Source of the DNA: Actinoplanes italicus
GTDB lineage: Bacteria; Actinomycetota; Actinomycetes; Mycobacteriales; Micromonosporaceae
Assembly: GCF_003001815.1 (NCBI RefSeq)
Contig: NZ_PVMZ01000004.1
Location: forward strand, 372,001 to 436,000
DNA: 64,000 bases
Reading direction: 5' to 3'
Part shown: one piece after another, positions 52,113 through 61,180 of the stretch
Layout: every line of letters starts with the position of its first letter
Position numbering within the stretch: the stretch's first letter is position 1
The notes under the pieces: model-generated
Told to the model about the DNA's origin: nothing
Database searches by the model: none
What the model saw: the letters and a program-made list of their open reading frames with translations, nothing else
Made by a program: the position numbers and the translations under genes

Positions 52113-52460
52113 ATGGTAGGTGACGCACACGAAAAGCTCGAGCTGGAGCTCCGCCGGGGTGTCGTGGTACTCGCCGTCCTGTCCCGGCTGGGCACCCTGC
52201 GATACGGCTATGAGCTGCGCCAGTCCCTGATCGCCGCCGGGATGCCGATCGAGGAGGGCACCCTCTATCCGCTGCTGCGGCGGCTGGAGAGTCAGGGCGT
52301 GCTGACCAGCGAGTGGCGCGGCACCCAGGGCCCGAACCGGCGCTACTACGTGCTCAGTGACGCCGGCCGTGACCTGCTCGCCCGCCTCACCACCACCTGG
52401 CACGGGATCACCAAGGCGATGGACGACATCCTCGGCGAAGGAGGACGTGATGACGGCTGA
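52113..52460 (+). CDS. PadR-family transcriptional regulator
   Basis: 115 residues from ATG 52113; GTG 52104 is possible. Winged-helix pattern RRGVVVLAVLSRLGTLRYGYEL, EEGTLYPLLRRLESQGVL and a basic beta wing QGPNRRYYVLSDAG are typical. PadR proteins are ligand-responsive repressors. The gene overlaps the next one by 11 bases; this PadR plus HAAS-domain membrane protein pair is a common actinobacterial module. Confidence 0.9.
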   Translation: MVGDAHEKLELELRRGVVVLAVLSRLGTLRYGYELRQSLIAAGMPIEEGTLYPLLRRLESQGVLTSEWRGTQGPNRRYYVLSDAGRDLLARLTTTWHGITKAMDDILGEGGRDDG

Positions 52461-53367
52461 CGAGATGATCGACGGTTACGTGGCGGAGGTCGTGCTGCTG
52501 CTGCCGCAACGGCAGCGCGCCGACGTGGCCCGCGAGCTGCGCGACGCGATCGCCGAGGAGGTGTCCGACGCCGCCGAGACCAGGTCCGCCCGGGACGAGG
52601 CGGTGACCGCGGTGCTCGGCGGGTTCGGCCGTCCCGCCGACGTGGCAGCCCGCTACCGGGCACCGATCGTCGTGATCGACCCCTCCGACTCACGGCGGCT
52701 GTTCACCCTCGCTCTCGGCGGCGCCGCCCTCATCCTGATCGGAGCCGTGCTCGGTGAGCTCATCGACCACGTGCCGCCACAGCGTGACCTGGACGCGGCG
52801 GTCGATCAGGCCACGCCGTGGCTGTTCGGCTGGCTGGGCGTGCTCGCCGCCTGGTTCGCCATCACGGCCTGGTGGCGCAGGCGCCGCCCGGCCACGGCGT
52901 GGAAGCCTCGCCCGATGCCGACCGACCGGATCAGCCGGCCCGGGCGCGTCGCCGCGCTCGTGTCCTACATCGCCGGCACCGTTGCGCTCGTCGATCCCCC
53001 GGCCATGCTGCACCTGTTCAGTGGCGGCAACGCCGCTCCAGCCGCCTACGACGCCCTCGCCTACGACAGTGATTTCCTGGCTGTACGGGGACCGATCGTG
53101 CTGGGCCTGCTGGTGCTCACCCTGGCGCTGCAGGCGGTGGTGATCGTGCAGGGCCGCCTGCTGCCGTGGAACCACACCACCGACCTGACACTGGGCCTGA
53201 TCCTGTGCGCGGTGCTGACCTGGGTGGTGTCGGAACCCGTGTTCGTCACGGGCCCGGCCGACCGCACCGCGAAGGAGATCGTCGCGCTGCTCATCCTGAT
53301 CTCCCTGGTCGACCTCGCGTTCAGCCTGCGCCGGCACCGGGTCCGGCAGGCGTTGTCGAGCCGCTGA
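52450..53367 (+). CDS. HAAS-domain membrane protein coupled to PadR
   Basis: 305 residues from ATG 52450, behind GGAGGA. The N-terminal ~75 residues form the HAAS helical domain (IDGYVAEVVLLLPQRQRADV, AVTAVLGGFGRPADVAARY), which is usually encoded with PadR. Five or six membrane helices follow. A sensing or permease-like function is possible. The last 47 bases overlap the convergent ankyrin-protein gene. Confidence 0.8.
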   Translation: MTADEMIDGYVAEVVLLLPQRQRADVARELRDAIAEEVSDAAETRSARDEAVTAVLGGFGRPADVAARYRAPIVVIDPSDSRRLFTLALGGAALILIGAVLGELIDHVPPQRDLDAAVDQATPWLFGWLGVLAAWFAITAWWRRRRPATAWKPRPMPTDRISRPGRVAALVSYIAGTVALVDPPAMLHLFSGGNAAPAAYDALAYDSDFLAVRGPIVLGLLVLTLALQAVVIVQGRLLPWNHTTDLTLGLILCAVLTWVVSEPVFVTGPADRTAKEIVALLILISLVDLAFSLRRHRVRQALSSR

Positions 53368-55024
53368 CGGCGTGGGCCTGCAGGATGGCCAGCGCCTCCG
53401 GGTGGTAGTCGGACTTCCAGAACCACGATGACGATGAACCCGTCAGCCAGGTCAGCAACGTCTGCGGGGACGGGGCGTCGGCCCAGGGATCGTCCTCCAT
53501 CTCGACGTGCGGGTCGGCGCCCGCCTCGGCGAGCGCCTCGACGATGGACAGCGCCCAGCGCTGCTCGATCGCGCGGACCAGCGGGGTCCGGCCGTCGCGT
53601 TCGCGGGCGTTGACGTCGGCTCCGGACAACAGCAGCCGTGGCAGCAGGCGCTCATGGTCGAACGAGCCCATCATGTGGAGGAGGGTCCGCCCCGACCTGT
53701 CGCGGATCATCGGATCCAGGCCCGCGTCCAGCAGCTCCAGGACAGCATCGGTGCCGCCGTGCCAGATCCGGTGCCACAGATCTCGCCGGACGGTGTACAA
53801 CCGTTTCGGCAGTCGTCCGGTCGCACCGGCCCACACATGAGCCGCCCCGAAGCAGCCGCTCGACGTTCCGCCGAAGGCTCGCAAGGCTTTCTCCCGCTGA
53901 TGTTCGGCGTCGGTGTGTGCCGGGATCGTGAGGCGTCCCGCGTGATGGTGCAGGTCGTGCCAGTCGCCCTGGCAGCGGACGCGAACCCGCTCCGAGGGCA
54001 GCACCGTCGCGGGCGGCGGCACCGCCGGGTCCTGCGGGAACAAAGCCTCGCGGACCAGTGGGTGGAGCTCACCCGGTGTGAGCCGGCCGTGCCGGAGCAG
54101 CGCGAGGTCGGCGGAGAACTCGACCTGGGCGGGATGCAACCGTGGCCGGGGGTCGAGCACGTCGTCCCACTCGACCGTGGCCGCGGTGACCGTGTCCCCC
54201 TGAACGGTCACCGCGAGGACGTGGCGACGTTCGTACCGGACGATCCACACCGGCCGCCGTGTCTGGTGGCCGAGTCGGCGCGCCTCGGCGGCCAGGCGTA
54301 ACGGGTCGACGATCGCCGTCATCGTCGGCATGCCCGCATCGGATCGTTGGCCGACGGGCGGTGGGGTGTCGGACAGCAGGCCCGCCTCCGCCCATGTGGC
54401 ACCGCTCCGGCGGGTGAGCCAGGCCCGCTCCGTCCGGGCCGGGCGATCGTCGCCGGACCCGAGCAGGGCTTGCGCGCGAGGGCTGCCGTCCGGTTCGAAG
54501 AAGGGGATGCGCCGGTCGTCCCCGCCGATCGCGGTGCGCAGATCGCCGGCCCGGCGGGCGTCCCACTGGTGGGGTGCGAGCCAGACCGCACGATGTGGCT
54601 CCAGCTCGCCGGCGCGGCGGATCCGCAGTCTCATCCGCTGGTTGCCGTACGGCAGGCGCATCTCGAAGGGATCCGGCAGCTCCGGTGGTGTGCGCACGGC
54701 CAGCACGGCCGTGTCCGGCCCGAACGGCCTGTCCGGGGTGAGCACGAGATCCAGTCCGGGGGCGACACTCGCGGTGAAGTCGGCTGCCCGTGGCGCGTGC
54801 CATCGCAGCAGGTCGGGGGCGAACCCGGCAAGGGCGTCGGCGAAGAGGCCGGCCTCGTCCGGGCTCTCGAAGTCGGCGACGATGTCACCGGCCTCGCACG
54901 CGAGCCGCCAGTCGCCGCGCTCCCGCGCCGCCGTGCACTCGTCGATCATCCGCTGCGGCACGGCGTAGCGCCGCACCCGCCGGCGACCGGCCAGTTCGAG
55001 CCGGTCACCTTCCCACCCCGTCAT
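53321..55024 (-). CDS. Ankyrin-repeat protein of unknown function (567 aa)
   Basis: Starts at ATG 55024. The C-terminal ~130 residues contain ankyrin repeats: DAVLELLDAGLDPMIRDRSG, RTLLHMMGSFDHERLLPRLL, LSGADVNARERDGRTPLVRA and EALAEAGADPHVEMED. The first ~430 residues are an uncharacterised soluble domain with no motif I recognise. Ankyrin tails mediate protein contacts. It is divergent from the GH9 gene, with a 76-bp spacer, and has a convergent 47-bp overlap with the HAAS protein. Confidence 0.75.
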   Translation of the reverse strand: MTGWEGDRLELAGRRRVRRYAVPQRMIDECTAARERGDWRLACEAGDIVADFESPDEAGLFADALAGFAPDLLRWHAPRAADFTASVAPGLDLVLTPDRPFGPDTAVLAVRTPPELPDPFEMRLPYGNQRMRLRIRRAGELEPHRAVWLAPHQWDARRAGDLRTAIGGDDRRIPFFEPDGSPRAQALLGSGDDRPARTERAWLTRRSGATWAEAGLLSDTPPPVGQRSDAGMPTMTAIVDPLRLAAEARRLGHQTRRPVWIVRYERRHVLAVTVQGDTVTAATVEWDDVLDPRPRLHPAQVEFSADLALLRHGRLTPGELHPLVREALFPQDPAVPPPATVLPSERVRVRCQGDWHDLHHHAGRLTIPAHTDAEHQREKALRAFGGTSSGCFGAAHVWAGATGRLPKRLYTVRRDLWHRIWHGGTDAVLELLDAGLDPMIRDRSGRTLLHMMGSFDHERLLPRLLLSGADVNARERDGRTPLVRAIEQRWALSIVEALAEAGADPHVEMEDDPWADAPSPQTLLTWLTGSSSSWFWKSDYHPEALAILQAHAVSGSTTPAGPGAGAG

Positions 55025-55085
55025 GGCGCGCACGGTAGCCGTACCCCCCGACATTTTTTGATGTTTGACAGCGCCCCCGGAAAAC

Positions 55086-55099
55086 TGGGAGCGTTCCCA
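55086..55099 (+). promoter_or_regulatory. CebR-type (LacI-family) operator at the GH9 start
   Basis: TGGGAGCGTTCCCA differs at one base from the CebR consensus TGGGAGCGCTCCCA, the repressor site for cellulose and cello-oligosaccharide genes in Streptomyces. It ends one base before ATG 55101 and covers the ribosome site. TTGACA at 55065-55070 could be the -35 element. Confidence 0.75.
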
Positions 55100-55100
55100 T

Positions 55101-56744
55101 ATGGCGTCAGTCGCGGTCAATCAGGTTGGTTATCTGCCGTCCGGCCCGAAGCGGGCCACCGTCGTCACCGACGCCCTCGAGCCGCTGCCCTGGCAGCTCA
55201 CCGACGGCGACGGCCGGGTCGTCGCGACCGGGACGACCGAGCCGCGCGGCACGGATGCCTCCTCCGGGCAGAACGTTCACACCATCGACTTCGGCATCCA
55301 CCACGAGACCGGCACCGGCTACGCGCTGACCGCCGACGGAGCGACCAGCCGCCCGTTCACCATCGGCGCCGGCCTCTACCGCCCGCTGCTCACCGACGCG
55401 ATGAAGTTCTTCTACTGCCAGCGGTCCGGCATCGAGATCCGTGACGAACTGCGCCCCGGCTACGGCCGCCCGGCCGGGCATCTCAGTGACAGCGACGTGC
55501 CCTGCGCCCCGGACGCCGGCGACTACCGCCTCGACGTGCGCGGCGGCTGGTACGACGCGGGCGACCAGGGCAAATACGTGGTCAACGCCGGGATCACGGT
55601 GTGGCAACTGCTGCACGCCTTCGAGCACCGCGGTGGCGTCGACGATCTGGCGCTCGACATCCCGGAGAGCGGCAACGGGATTCCGGACCTGCTCAACGAG
55701 GTGCGCTGGGAGCTCGACTTCCTGCTGCGCATGCAGGCGCCGGACGGCATGGCGCACCACAAGATGCACGACAGCGAGTGGATCGGCCTGCCGACCCTGC
55801 CGCACCTCAATCCGCGGCCGCGCGTACTGCGTCCGGTGTCCACCGCGGCGACGCTGAACCTGGCCGCCGTCGCCGCCCAGGGGGCGCGGATCTTCCGCAA
55901 GTACGACGCGGACTACGCGGACCTTCTGCTGGCTGCCGCGCGGACGGCCTACACGGCGGCGGAGACCAATCCGATCCGGTACGCCCCGGTCGACGACGCG
56001 ACCGGCGGCGGACCCTACGACGACGATGACGTACGCGACGAGTTCTACTGGGCGGCCGCCGAGTTGTACCTGACCACCGCCGAGCAGCAGTACGCCGACG
56101 CGGTGCTGGCCTCCCCGCTGCACACCGCGGACGTGTTCGGGCCGTACGCCTTCGACTGGGCGGCAACCGCGGCCGCCGCCCGCCTCGACCTCGCCCTGAC
56201 GCCCAGTGAACTGCCCGGCCGTGACGACGTGCGCGCGTCGGTGATCGCCGGCGCGGACCGGTACCTCGCCGTCCAGCGGGCCCACCCGTACGCGGTGGCC
56301 TACGCTCCCCCGGGCAACCAGTGGGACTGGGGTTCCAACAGCATGGTGCTGAACAACCTGGTGGTGCTGGCCGTGGCCCACGACCTGACCGGCGAGGCCC
56401 GCTACCGCGACGGCGTCCTGGAGGGGCTGGACTACATCCTCGGCCGCAACGCGCTGAACCTGTCGTATGTGACCGGCTACGGCACCGACTTCGCGAAGAA
56501 CCAGCACAGCCGCTGGTACGCCCACCAGCTCGACCCCAGCCTGCCGCATCCGCCGAAGGGCACCCTGGCGGGCGGGCCCAACTCGGGACTGCAGGACGAA
56601 CTGGCGCAGGCCCGGCTGGCGGGGTGCGTGGGCCAGTTCTGCTACCTCGACGACATCGAGTCCTGGTCGACCAACGAGCTGACCATCAACTGGAACGCGC
56701 CATTGGTCTGGGTTGCGGCGTTCGCCGCCGAATCGAATTCATAG
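55101..56744 (+). CDS. GH9 family beta-glucanase / glucosidase, intracellular
   Basis: 547 residues from ATG 55101. An N-terminal Ig-like domain ([19 protein letters not shown]) precedes the GH9 catalytic barrel. The catalytic-base aspartates are in [13 protein letters not shown], and the acid glutamate in [17 protein letters not shown]. There is no signal peptide, so it probably acts on imported cello-oligosaccharides in the cytoplasm. The CebR-type box at its start fits induction by cellobiose. An upstream GTG/TTG in the operator region is less likely as start. Confidence 0.88.
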   Translation: MASVAVNQVGYLPSGPKRATVVTDALEPLPWQLTDGDGRVVATGTTEPRGTDASSGQNVHTIDFGIHHETGTGYALTADGATSRPFTIGAGLYRPLLTDAMKFFYCQRSGIEIRDELRPGYGRPAGHLSDSDVPCAPDAGDYRLDVRGGWYDAGDQGKYVVNAGITVWQLLHAFEHRGGVDDLALDIPESGNGIPDLLNEVRWELDFLLRMQAPDGMAHHKMHDSEWIGLPTLPHLNPRPRVLRPVSTAATLNLAAVAAQGARIFRKYDADYADLLLAAARTAYTAAETNPIRYAPVDDATGGGPYDDDDVRDEFYWAAAELYLTTAEQQYADAVLASPLHTADVFGPYAFDWAATAAAARLDLALTPSELPGRDDVRASVIAGADRYLAVQRAHPYAVAYAPPGNQWDWGSNSMVLNNLVVLAVAHDLTGEARYRDGVLEGLDYILGRNALNLSYVTGYGTDFAKNQHSRWYAHQLDPSLPHPPKGTLAGGPNSGLQDELAQARLAGCVGQFCYLDDIESWSTNELTINWNAPLVWVAAFAAESNS

Positions 56745-56883
56745 GTTTGTCCGCAGTGGAGCGACCGGCGTCGCCGGCGACCCGATCGGACCATTCCCCC
56801 GCCTCGAAAACGCGCGTTACGTTCCGGGCACCGCGCTCAACCGGAGTGACGAGATTCAATTGATCAATCAGCCCGGGGGGACC

Positions 56884-58356
56884 ATGCGCACCCACCTTCG
56901 CAAGGGGGTTGCCGGCGCCGTTTCGGTGGCCACGACACTCGCCCTGCTCCTCGCCCAGCCGGCGCCCGCCGCCGCCACCCCGATCGACGACGCCTTCGCC
57001 AAGATCCTGGTCAAGCAGGTGACCGGCGCCAATGCCAAGAAACACCTCAACGCACTACAGGCGATCGCCGACGCCAACGGCGGCAACCGTGCGGCCGGGA
57101 CGCCCGGTTACGCGGCCTCACGTGACTACGTCGCCAACAAGCTGCGCAAAGCCGGTTACAAGGTCACACTCGACCCGATCAACTTCGTCCAGGGCTGGAC
57201 GGAGAACAACCCGCCCACGCTGGAACTGACCGCGCCGACCAGCAAGGCGTACGTGCCCGGCACGGACTTCGTCTCCTTCGAACCCTCCCCCGCCGGTGAC
57301 GTGACCGCCCAGGTGCAGGCCGTCGACCTCACGCTGCCGCCGACCCCGACACCATCCTCGACGAGCGGCTGCGAGACCTCCGACTTCGACGGGTTCGTCG
57401 CCGGCCGGATCGCGCTCATCCAGCGCGGCACGTGCGCATTCGCCACCAAGGTGCGCAACGCCGGGTTCGCGGGCGCCTCCGGCATCATCATCTTCAACGA
57501 GGGCCAGCCCGGGCGTACCGATCCGTTCCCGCTCGACCTCGGCGAGTGGCGGGCCGGGGTCCCCATGGTCTTCGCCGGTTTCGCCGTCGGCAACGAACTC
57601 GCCGGCACCCCCGGCGCGACCGTCCGCCTGAAGGTCGACGCCACCCTGACCCTGGGCACGGATCACAACGTCATCGCCGAGACCCGGACCGGCAACGCGA
57701 AGAACATCGTGATGGTCGGCGCCCACCTCGACAGCGTGCCCGAAGGCCCCGGCATCAACGACAACGGCTCGGGCACGGCCGCGATCCTCGAGACCGCCCT
57801 GCAGATGAAGCTGTTCCCGGTGAAGAACAAGGTCAGGTTCGCGTTCTGGGCGGCCGAGGAGATCGGCCTGCTCGGCTCGGACCAGTACGTCGAGGGCCTG
57901 ACCGCCAGCGAACGTGACCGGATCAAGCTGTACCTGAACTTCGACATGGTGGCCTCGCCCAACTACGCCTACAAGCTGTACGACGGCGACGACTCCGACG
58001 CCGAGGGCTCGCCGGCCGGACCGCCCGGCTCCGCGCAGATCGAGAAGCAGCTGGAGAGGTTCTTCGACCGCCGCGGCCTCGGCCACGTCGGCACCGACTT
58101 CGACGGCCGTTCCGACTACGGCCCGTTCATCGCGGTGGGCATCCCCGCCGGCGGCATCTTCACCGGCGCCGAGGGCATCAAGACGCCCGAGGAGGCGGCC
58201 CTGTTCGGCGGCACCGCGGGCGTCGCCTACGACGTCTGCTACCACCAGGCCTGCGACACCCTCACCAACGTCGACGCGACCGCGCTCGACGTCAACTCCG
58301 ACGCCATCGCCGACTCGGTGGCCCGGTTCGCCTTCAACACCTCCGCCATCCCCTGA
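56884..58356 (+). CDS. Secreted M28 aminopeptidase with PA domain
   Basis: 490 residues from ATG 56884, behind GGGGGG. A signal peptide ends at AAATPID. The M28 metal site is visible: GAHLDSVPEGPGINDNGSG (His and Asp), WAAEEIGLLGS (catalytic Glu pair), NFDMVASPN and the late His in CYHQACDT. A protease-associated domain is inserted in residues ~130-260 (IALIQRGTCAFATKVRNA). It is an exported zinc aminopeptidase, like Streptomyces SGAP. A strong hairpin follows the stop. Confidence 0.9.
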   Translation: MRTHLRKGVAGAVSVATTLALLLAQPAPAAATPIDDAFAKILVKQVTGANAKKHLNALQAIADANGGNRAAGTPGYAASRDYVANKLRKAGYKVTLDPINFVQGWTENNPPTLELTAPTSKAYVPGTDFVSFEPSPAGDVTAQVQAVDLTLPPTPTPSSTSGCETSDFDGFVAGRIALIQRGTCAFATKVRNAGFAGASGIIIFNEGQPGRTDPFPLDLGEWRAGVPMVFAGFAVGNELAGTPGATVRLKVDATLTLGTDHNVIAETRTGNAKNIVMVGAHLDSVPEGPGINDNGSGTAAILETALQMKLFPVKNKVRFAFWAAEEIGLLGSDQYVEGLTASERDRIKLYLNFDMVASPNYAYKLYDGDDSDAEGSPAGPPGSAQIEKQLERFFDRRGLGHVGTDFDGRSDYGPFIAVGIPAGGIFTGAEGIKTPEEAALFGGTAGVAYDVCYHQACDTLTNVDATALDVNSDAIADSVARFAFNTSAIP

Positions 58357-58385
58357 GCCAGCCGCCCATAAAGGATCAAATCCGG

Positions 58386-58429
58386 GGGGGGTGTACGGCG
58401 GGCCGGCCTCAGCCCGCGGTGCACCCCCC
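58386..58429 (+). terminator. Long terminator hairpin after the M28 peptidase
   Basis: GGGGGGTGTAC (58386-58396) pairs with GTGCACCCCCC (58419-58429) with one T-G wobble, and GCGGGC / GCCCGC extend the stem inside. It lies 30 bases after the stop. The left arm sits in an eight-G run (58384-58391). Confidence 0.7.
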
Positions 58430-58497
58430 GATCCACGGCGGAGGCCCGGTGTTGCGGTGGGTGCGGCGCCTCGGCAGGCCGGTGCGGCGGCGGCGAG

Positions 58498-58627
58498 GTC
58501 ACACGTAGCTGCTGCGTGTGACTCTGACGTCGCGGGGGCGGCGGTGGGCGTCCACGGCTTCGTTGTGTGGGACCGGGCCGTCGTTGCGGGCGACGTCGGG
58601 AGCACACACGAAACCCGAGTGTGTGCT
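58498..58627. repeat. Two short hairpins with related GTGTG stems
   Basis: GTCACACG/CGTGTGAC (58498-58505, 58515-58522) and AGCACACAC/GTGTGTGCT (58601-58609, 58619-58627) are perfect stems, each with a nine-base loop. They fill the 423-bp gap between the peptidase and the monooxygenase, where I see no gene in any frame. They could be a small transcribed structure or operators; no assignment. Confidence 0.35.
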
Positions 58628-58756
58628 TCGCGGTATGCGGGCGGGCGGCGGCACGCGGAGGCGTCCGTCGTGGTCGTCATTCGGTGCCTACCCGGGCACG
58701 CGGGCGAGCAGCCAGACGAGGAAGCCACATGGCATGCCGGTGGCCTTGCCGAAATC

Positions 58757-58773
58757 ATCTTAGTCATTAAGAT
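58757..58773. promoter_or_regulatory. MarR-type palindromic operator
   Basis: ATCTTA-GTCAT-TAAGAT is a perfect 6-5-6 inverted repeat, AT-rich in a GC-rich setting. It ends six bases before the GTG of the monooxygenase, whose partner gene encodes a MarR protein. This is the standard geometry of MarR autorepression. Confidence 0.75.
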
Positions 58774-58779
58774 AATCGG

Positions 58780-60027
58780 GTGCCCATATCGACGCACCTC
58801 TCAGTGGCGATCGCCGGCGCCGGCCTCTCCGGGCTCTGTCTCGCCCAATACCTGATGCGCTCCGGCATCGACGTGCACGTCTACGAACGGGACCAGAGTC
58901 CTTTCGTCCGGCAGCAGGGCTACCGGATCATCCTCGACCGGTACGGCCTGGAGGCGCTGCGCGAAAGCCTCCCGCGCCCCCTGTACCGCCTGGCGCTGGC
59001 CACCGGCGACGAACCCGGCGGGCACCTGCGCTTCACCGACAGCCGGCTACGGGACGCGTTCACCATCAATTTCAAGGTCGAGCTGAACGCGACCCGCCAG
59101 GTCGACCGGGCAACGCTGCGGTCGATCCTGATGACCGGTCTGGAGGGCCGCGTCCACTACGGCAAGGCCGCCGTGGCGGTCGACGACCTCGGCCCGGCCG
59201 GCCTGCGCCTGCGGTTCTCCGACGGCGGGGCCGTCGCGGCGCACGTCGTGGTGGGCGCGGACGGTGTCGGTTCCGCGCTGCGCGCGCAGATCATGCCGGA
59301 CGCGGACCCGGCGAACACCCCGATGGCGGGTATCTACAGCCGGTCACCCCTGCTGCGGGGCGGCGCGAGCGTCATCCCGGACGCTCTGCGTACCAGCGGG
59401 GTCCTCTCCATCGCCGACCGGCCGGGGCGCGCGTTCTTCTTCACCTCCATGCGGTTCGGCGAGAACCCCCGGGAGGCGTTCGCGCGCGTGACCCCCGGCA
59501 CCTTCGCGCCCACCGGCGACGACTATGTCATGTGGGCGCTGCTGCTGCGGCAGGAGGAGGTGCCCGTCGTCGCTCGCGGCGACCTGCTGGCGCTGCGTGA
59601 TCTCGCGGTCCGCAACAGCGCGGACTTCCACCCGCTCGTCCGGCGGCTGGTCGGTACGGCCGAGCTGGACACCACGGTCCTCAACCTCTTCGCCACCGGC
59701 CGTCGCCCGCGGCAGTGGACGGTACCCCGGGCGACGCTGATGGGCGACGCCGTGCACGTCATGCCGCCGTTCGGCGCCCACGGCGCCAACACCGCGCTGC
59801 GCGACGCCGTCCTGCTCGGCCGCCGGCTCGCCGAGGCCCGCGCGAGCGGCACGCCGGTGGAGGAAGCGATCGTCCGATATCAGGACGAGATGGTGCCGTA
59901 CGCCTTCCGTGCCGTCGATACCGCGGCGGGGCTGATGCGCCGCCTCACCGGGACCGCGGCCGCACCTCACTGGGTGCTGACCCGGCTGCTACCTCGGCTG
60001 CACCCGGTCACCGTACCGGAAGGATAA
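58780..60027 (+). CDS. FAD-dependent aromatic-type monooxygenase
   Basis: 415 residues from GTG 58780. Class A flavin monooxygenase motifs: dinucleotide site IAGAGLSGLCLAQYL, DG motif VVVGADGVGSALRAQI, and GD motif MGDAVHVMPPFGAHGANTAL. Such enzymes hydroxylate aromatic compounds or antibiotics using NAD(P)H. The MarR gene begins eight bases after it, so drug or phenolic inactivation under MarR control is likely. The operator lies six bases before the start, leaving no room for a ribosome site; it could be a leaderless message. Confidence 0.85.
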   Translation: MPISTHLSVAIAGAGLSGLCLAQYLMRSGIDVHVYERDQSPFVRQQGYRIILDRYGLEALRESLPRPLYRLALATGDEPGGHLRFTDSRLRDAFTINFKVELNATRQVDRATLRSILMTGLEGRVHYGKAAVAVDDLGPAGLRLRFSDGGAVAAHVVVGADGVGSALRAQIMPDADPANTPMAGIYSRSPLLRGGASVIPDALRTSGVLSIADRPGRAFFFTSMRFGENPREAFARVTPGTFAPTGDDYVMWALLLRQEEVPVVARGDLLALRDLAVRNSADFHPLVRRLVGTAELDTTVLNLFATGRRPRQWTVPRATLMGDAVHVMPPFGAHGANTALRDAVLLGRRLAEARASGTPVEEAIVRYQDEMVPYAFRAVDTAAGLMRRLTGTAAAPHWVLTRLLPRLHPVTVPEG

Positions 60028-60035
60028 TCGCCTGC

Positions 60036-60518
60036 ATGTCCGAAGAGCCGGCCCGTAAGTCCGCGATCGCCGACCTCATGCGTGCCGGGCGGGAGACCTC
60101 GCGGCTGTCCATGGTGTTCCGGTACGCGATCGCGGACCGGCTGGGCCTCACCGTGAGTGACCTGGAGTGCCTGGACTTCCTGGCCGACGTGGGATCCGCC
60201 ACCGCCGGGCAGGTCGCCGAGCGGACCAACCTGACCACCGGGGCCGTGACGAGCATGGTCCGCCGGCTGCAGCATGCCGGTTACGTCACGGCCGAACGCG
60301 ATCCGGCGGACCGGCGACGCCTGATCGTCACCATGCGGCCGGAGCGGGTCGCCGACCTGGAGCAGCCGTACGAGCGGTTCGCCGAGTGGACGGAACGACT
60401 CATCGAGGGCTACAGCGTCGACGAGATGACACTGCTGGTCCGGCACTTCGGCCGCATGCAGGCGATGTATCTCGCCGAACTCGACCGCCTCCGCGGCGCT
60501 TCCGTACCTCAATCTTGA
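60036..60518 (+). CDS. MarR-family transcriptional regulator
   Basis: 160 residues from ATG 60036. Winged-helix features: LTVSDLECLDFLADVGSATA, recognition helix TNLTTGAVTSMVRRLQHAGY and wing ERDPADRRRLIVTM. It follows the monooxygenase by eight bases and probably represses the operon through the palindrome at 58757. Its ligand is presumably a substrate of the monooxygenase. Its 3' end overlaps the convergent XRE remnant. Confidence 0.88.
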   Translation: MSEEPARKSAIADLMRAGRETSRLSMVFRYAIADRLGLTVSDLECLDFLADVGSATAGQVAERTNLTTGAVTSMVRRLQHAGYVTAERDPADRRRLIVTMRPERVADLEQPYERFAEWTERLIEGYSVDEMTLLVRHFGRMQAMYLAELDRLRGASVPQS

Positions 60519-61180
60519 ACGACCGAGCGTTTTCTCCCGAAAGCACGTAGCGCTTCCGCAGTGGGCGCGTCGACCGGCAGGAACGCCTCGATTTTCAGTT
60601 CCGCGAGCGTGACATCCGTCGCCGTGGCGAACGTCGTGATGGTCGTCATCAGACGCAGCCGGCCGTAGGGGGAAGTCCAATTCGAGTGGCACAGCAAATC
60701 CCAGCTGCACGGAATCAAGACGCGTTTCAGGAACGTATCCCGACAGTTCTTCACGAAGCTCGCCGAAGTGTTCCAGGCGGGCAAGAATATGGCCTGACCA
60801 TTCGGCGAGGTTACGGACGCGCGGTGCGATCCCGTCCGGGTGCAACGCCAGCCGGTACACGTTGCGACCGGGACCGATCAGCTCGGGCGCGGCCCCCAGC
60901 GTGACGAGGTCGAACACCTCGTTCGCCGCGATCATGGCACCGCCACGGTCGACGATCAGAGCGGGATACGGCTGATGCCCCTCCAGGATGTGGCCGAGCG
61001 CGGTGCGTACCGGCTCCAGGGCCTCGTCATTCAACGACGTCTGCGGGTACGCGGGCGCGTACCCGGCCGCCAGCGGCGTTTCGTTGCGCTCCCGCAGCCC
61101 CAGATCCAGTACCTCGGCCAGGCGTAGAACCATGCCGCGCCCCGGAACGGACCGGCCCGACTCGATGAAACTCTCCCACC
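60509..61180 (-). pseudogene. XRE-MmyB-type regulator, 5'-truncated and frameshifted
   Basis: Homology starts abruptly with SFIESGRSVPGRGMVLRLAE, the end of the helix-turn-helix, then LRERNETPLAAGYAPAY and the MmyB ligand-binding domain. The first ~40 residues of the family are missing. A frameshift near 60690 moves the reading frame to one that ends VDAPTAEALRAFGRKRSVVQ. It was probably once the divergent regulator of the luciferase-like gene next to it. Confidence 0.7.
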
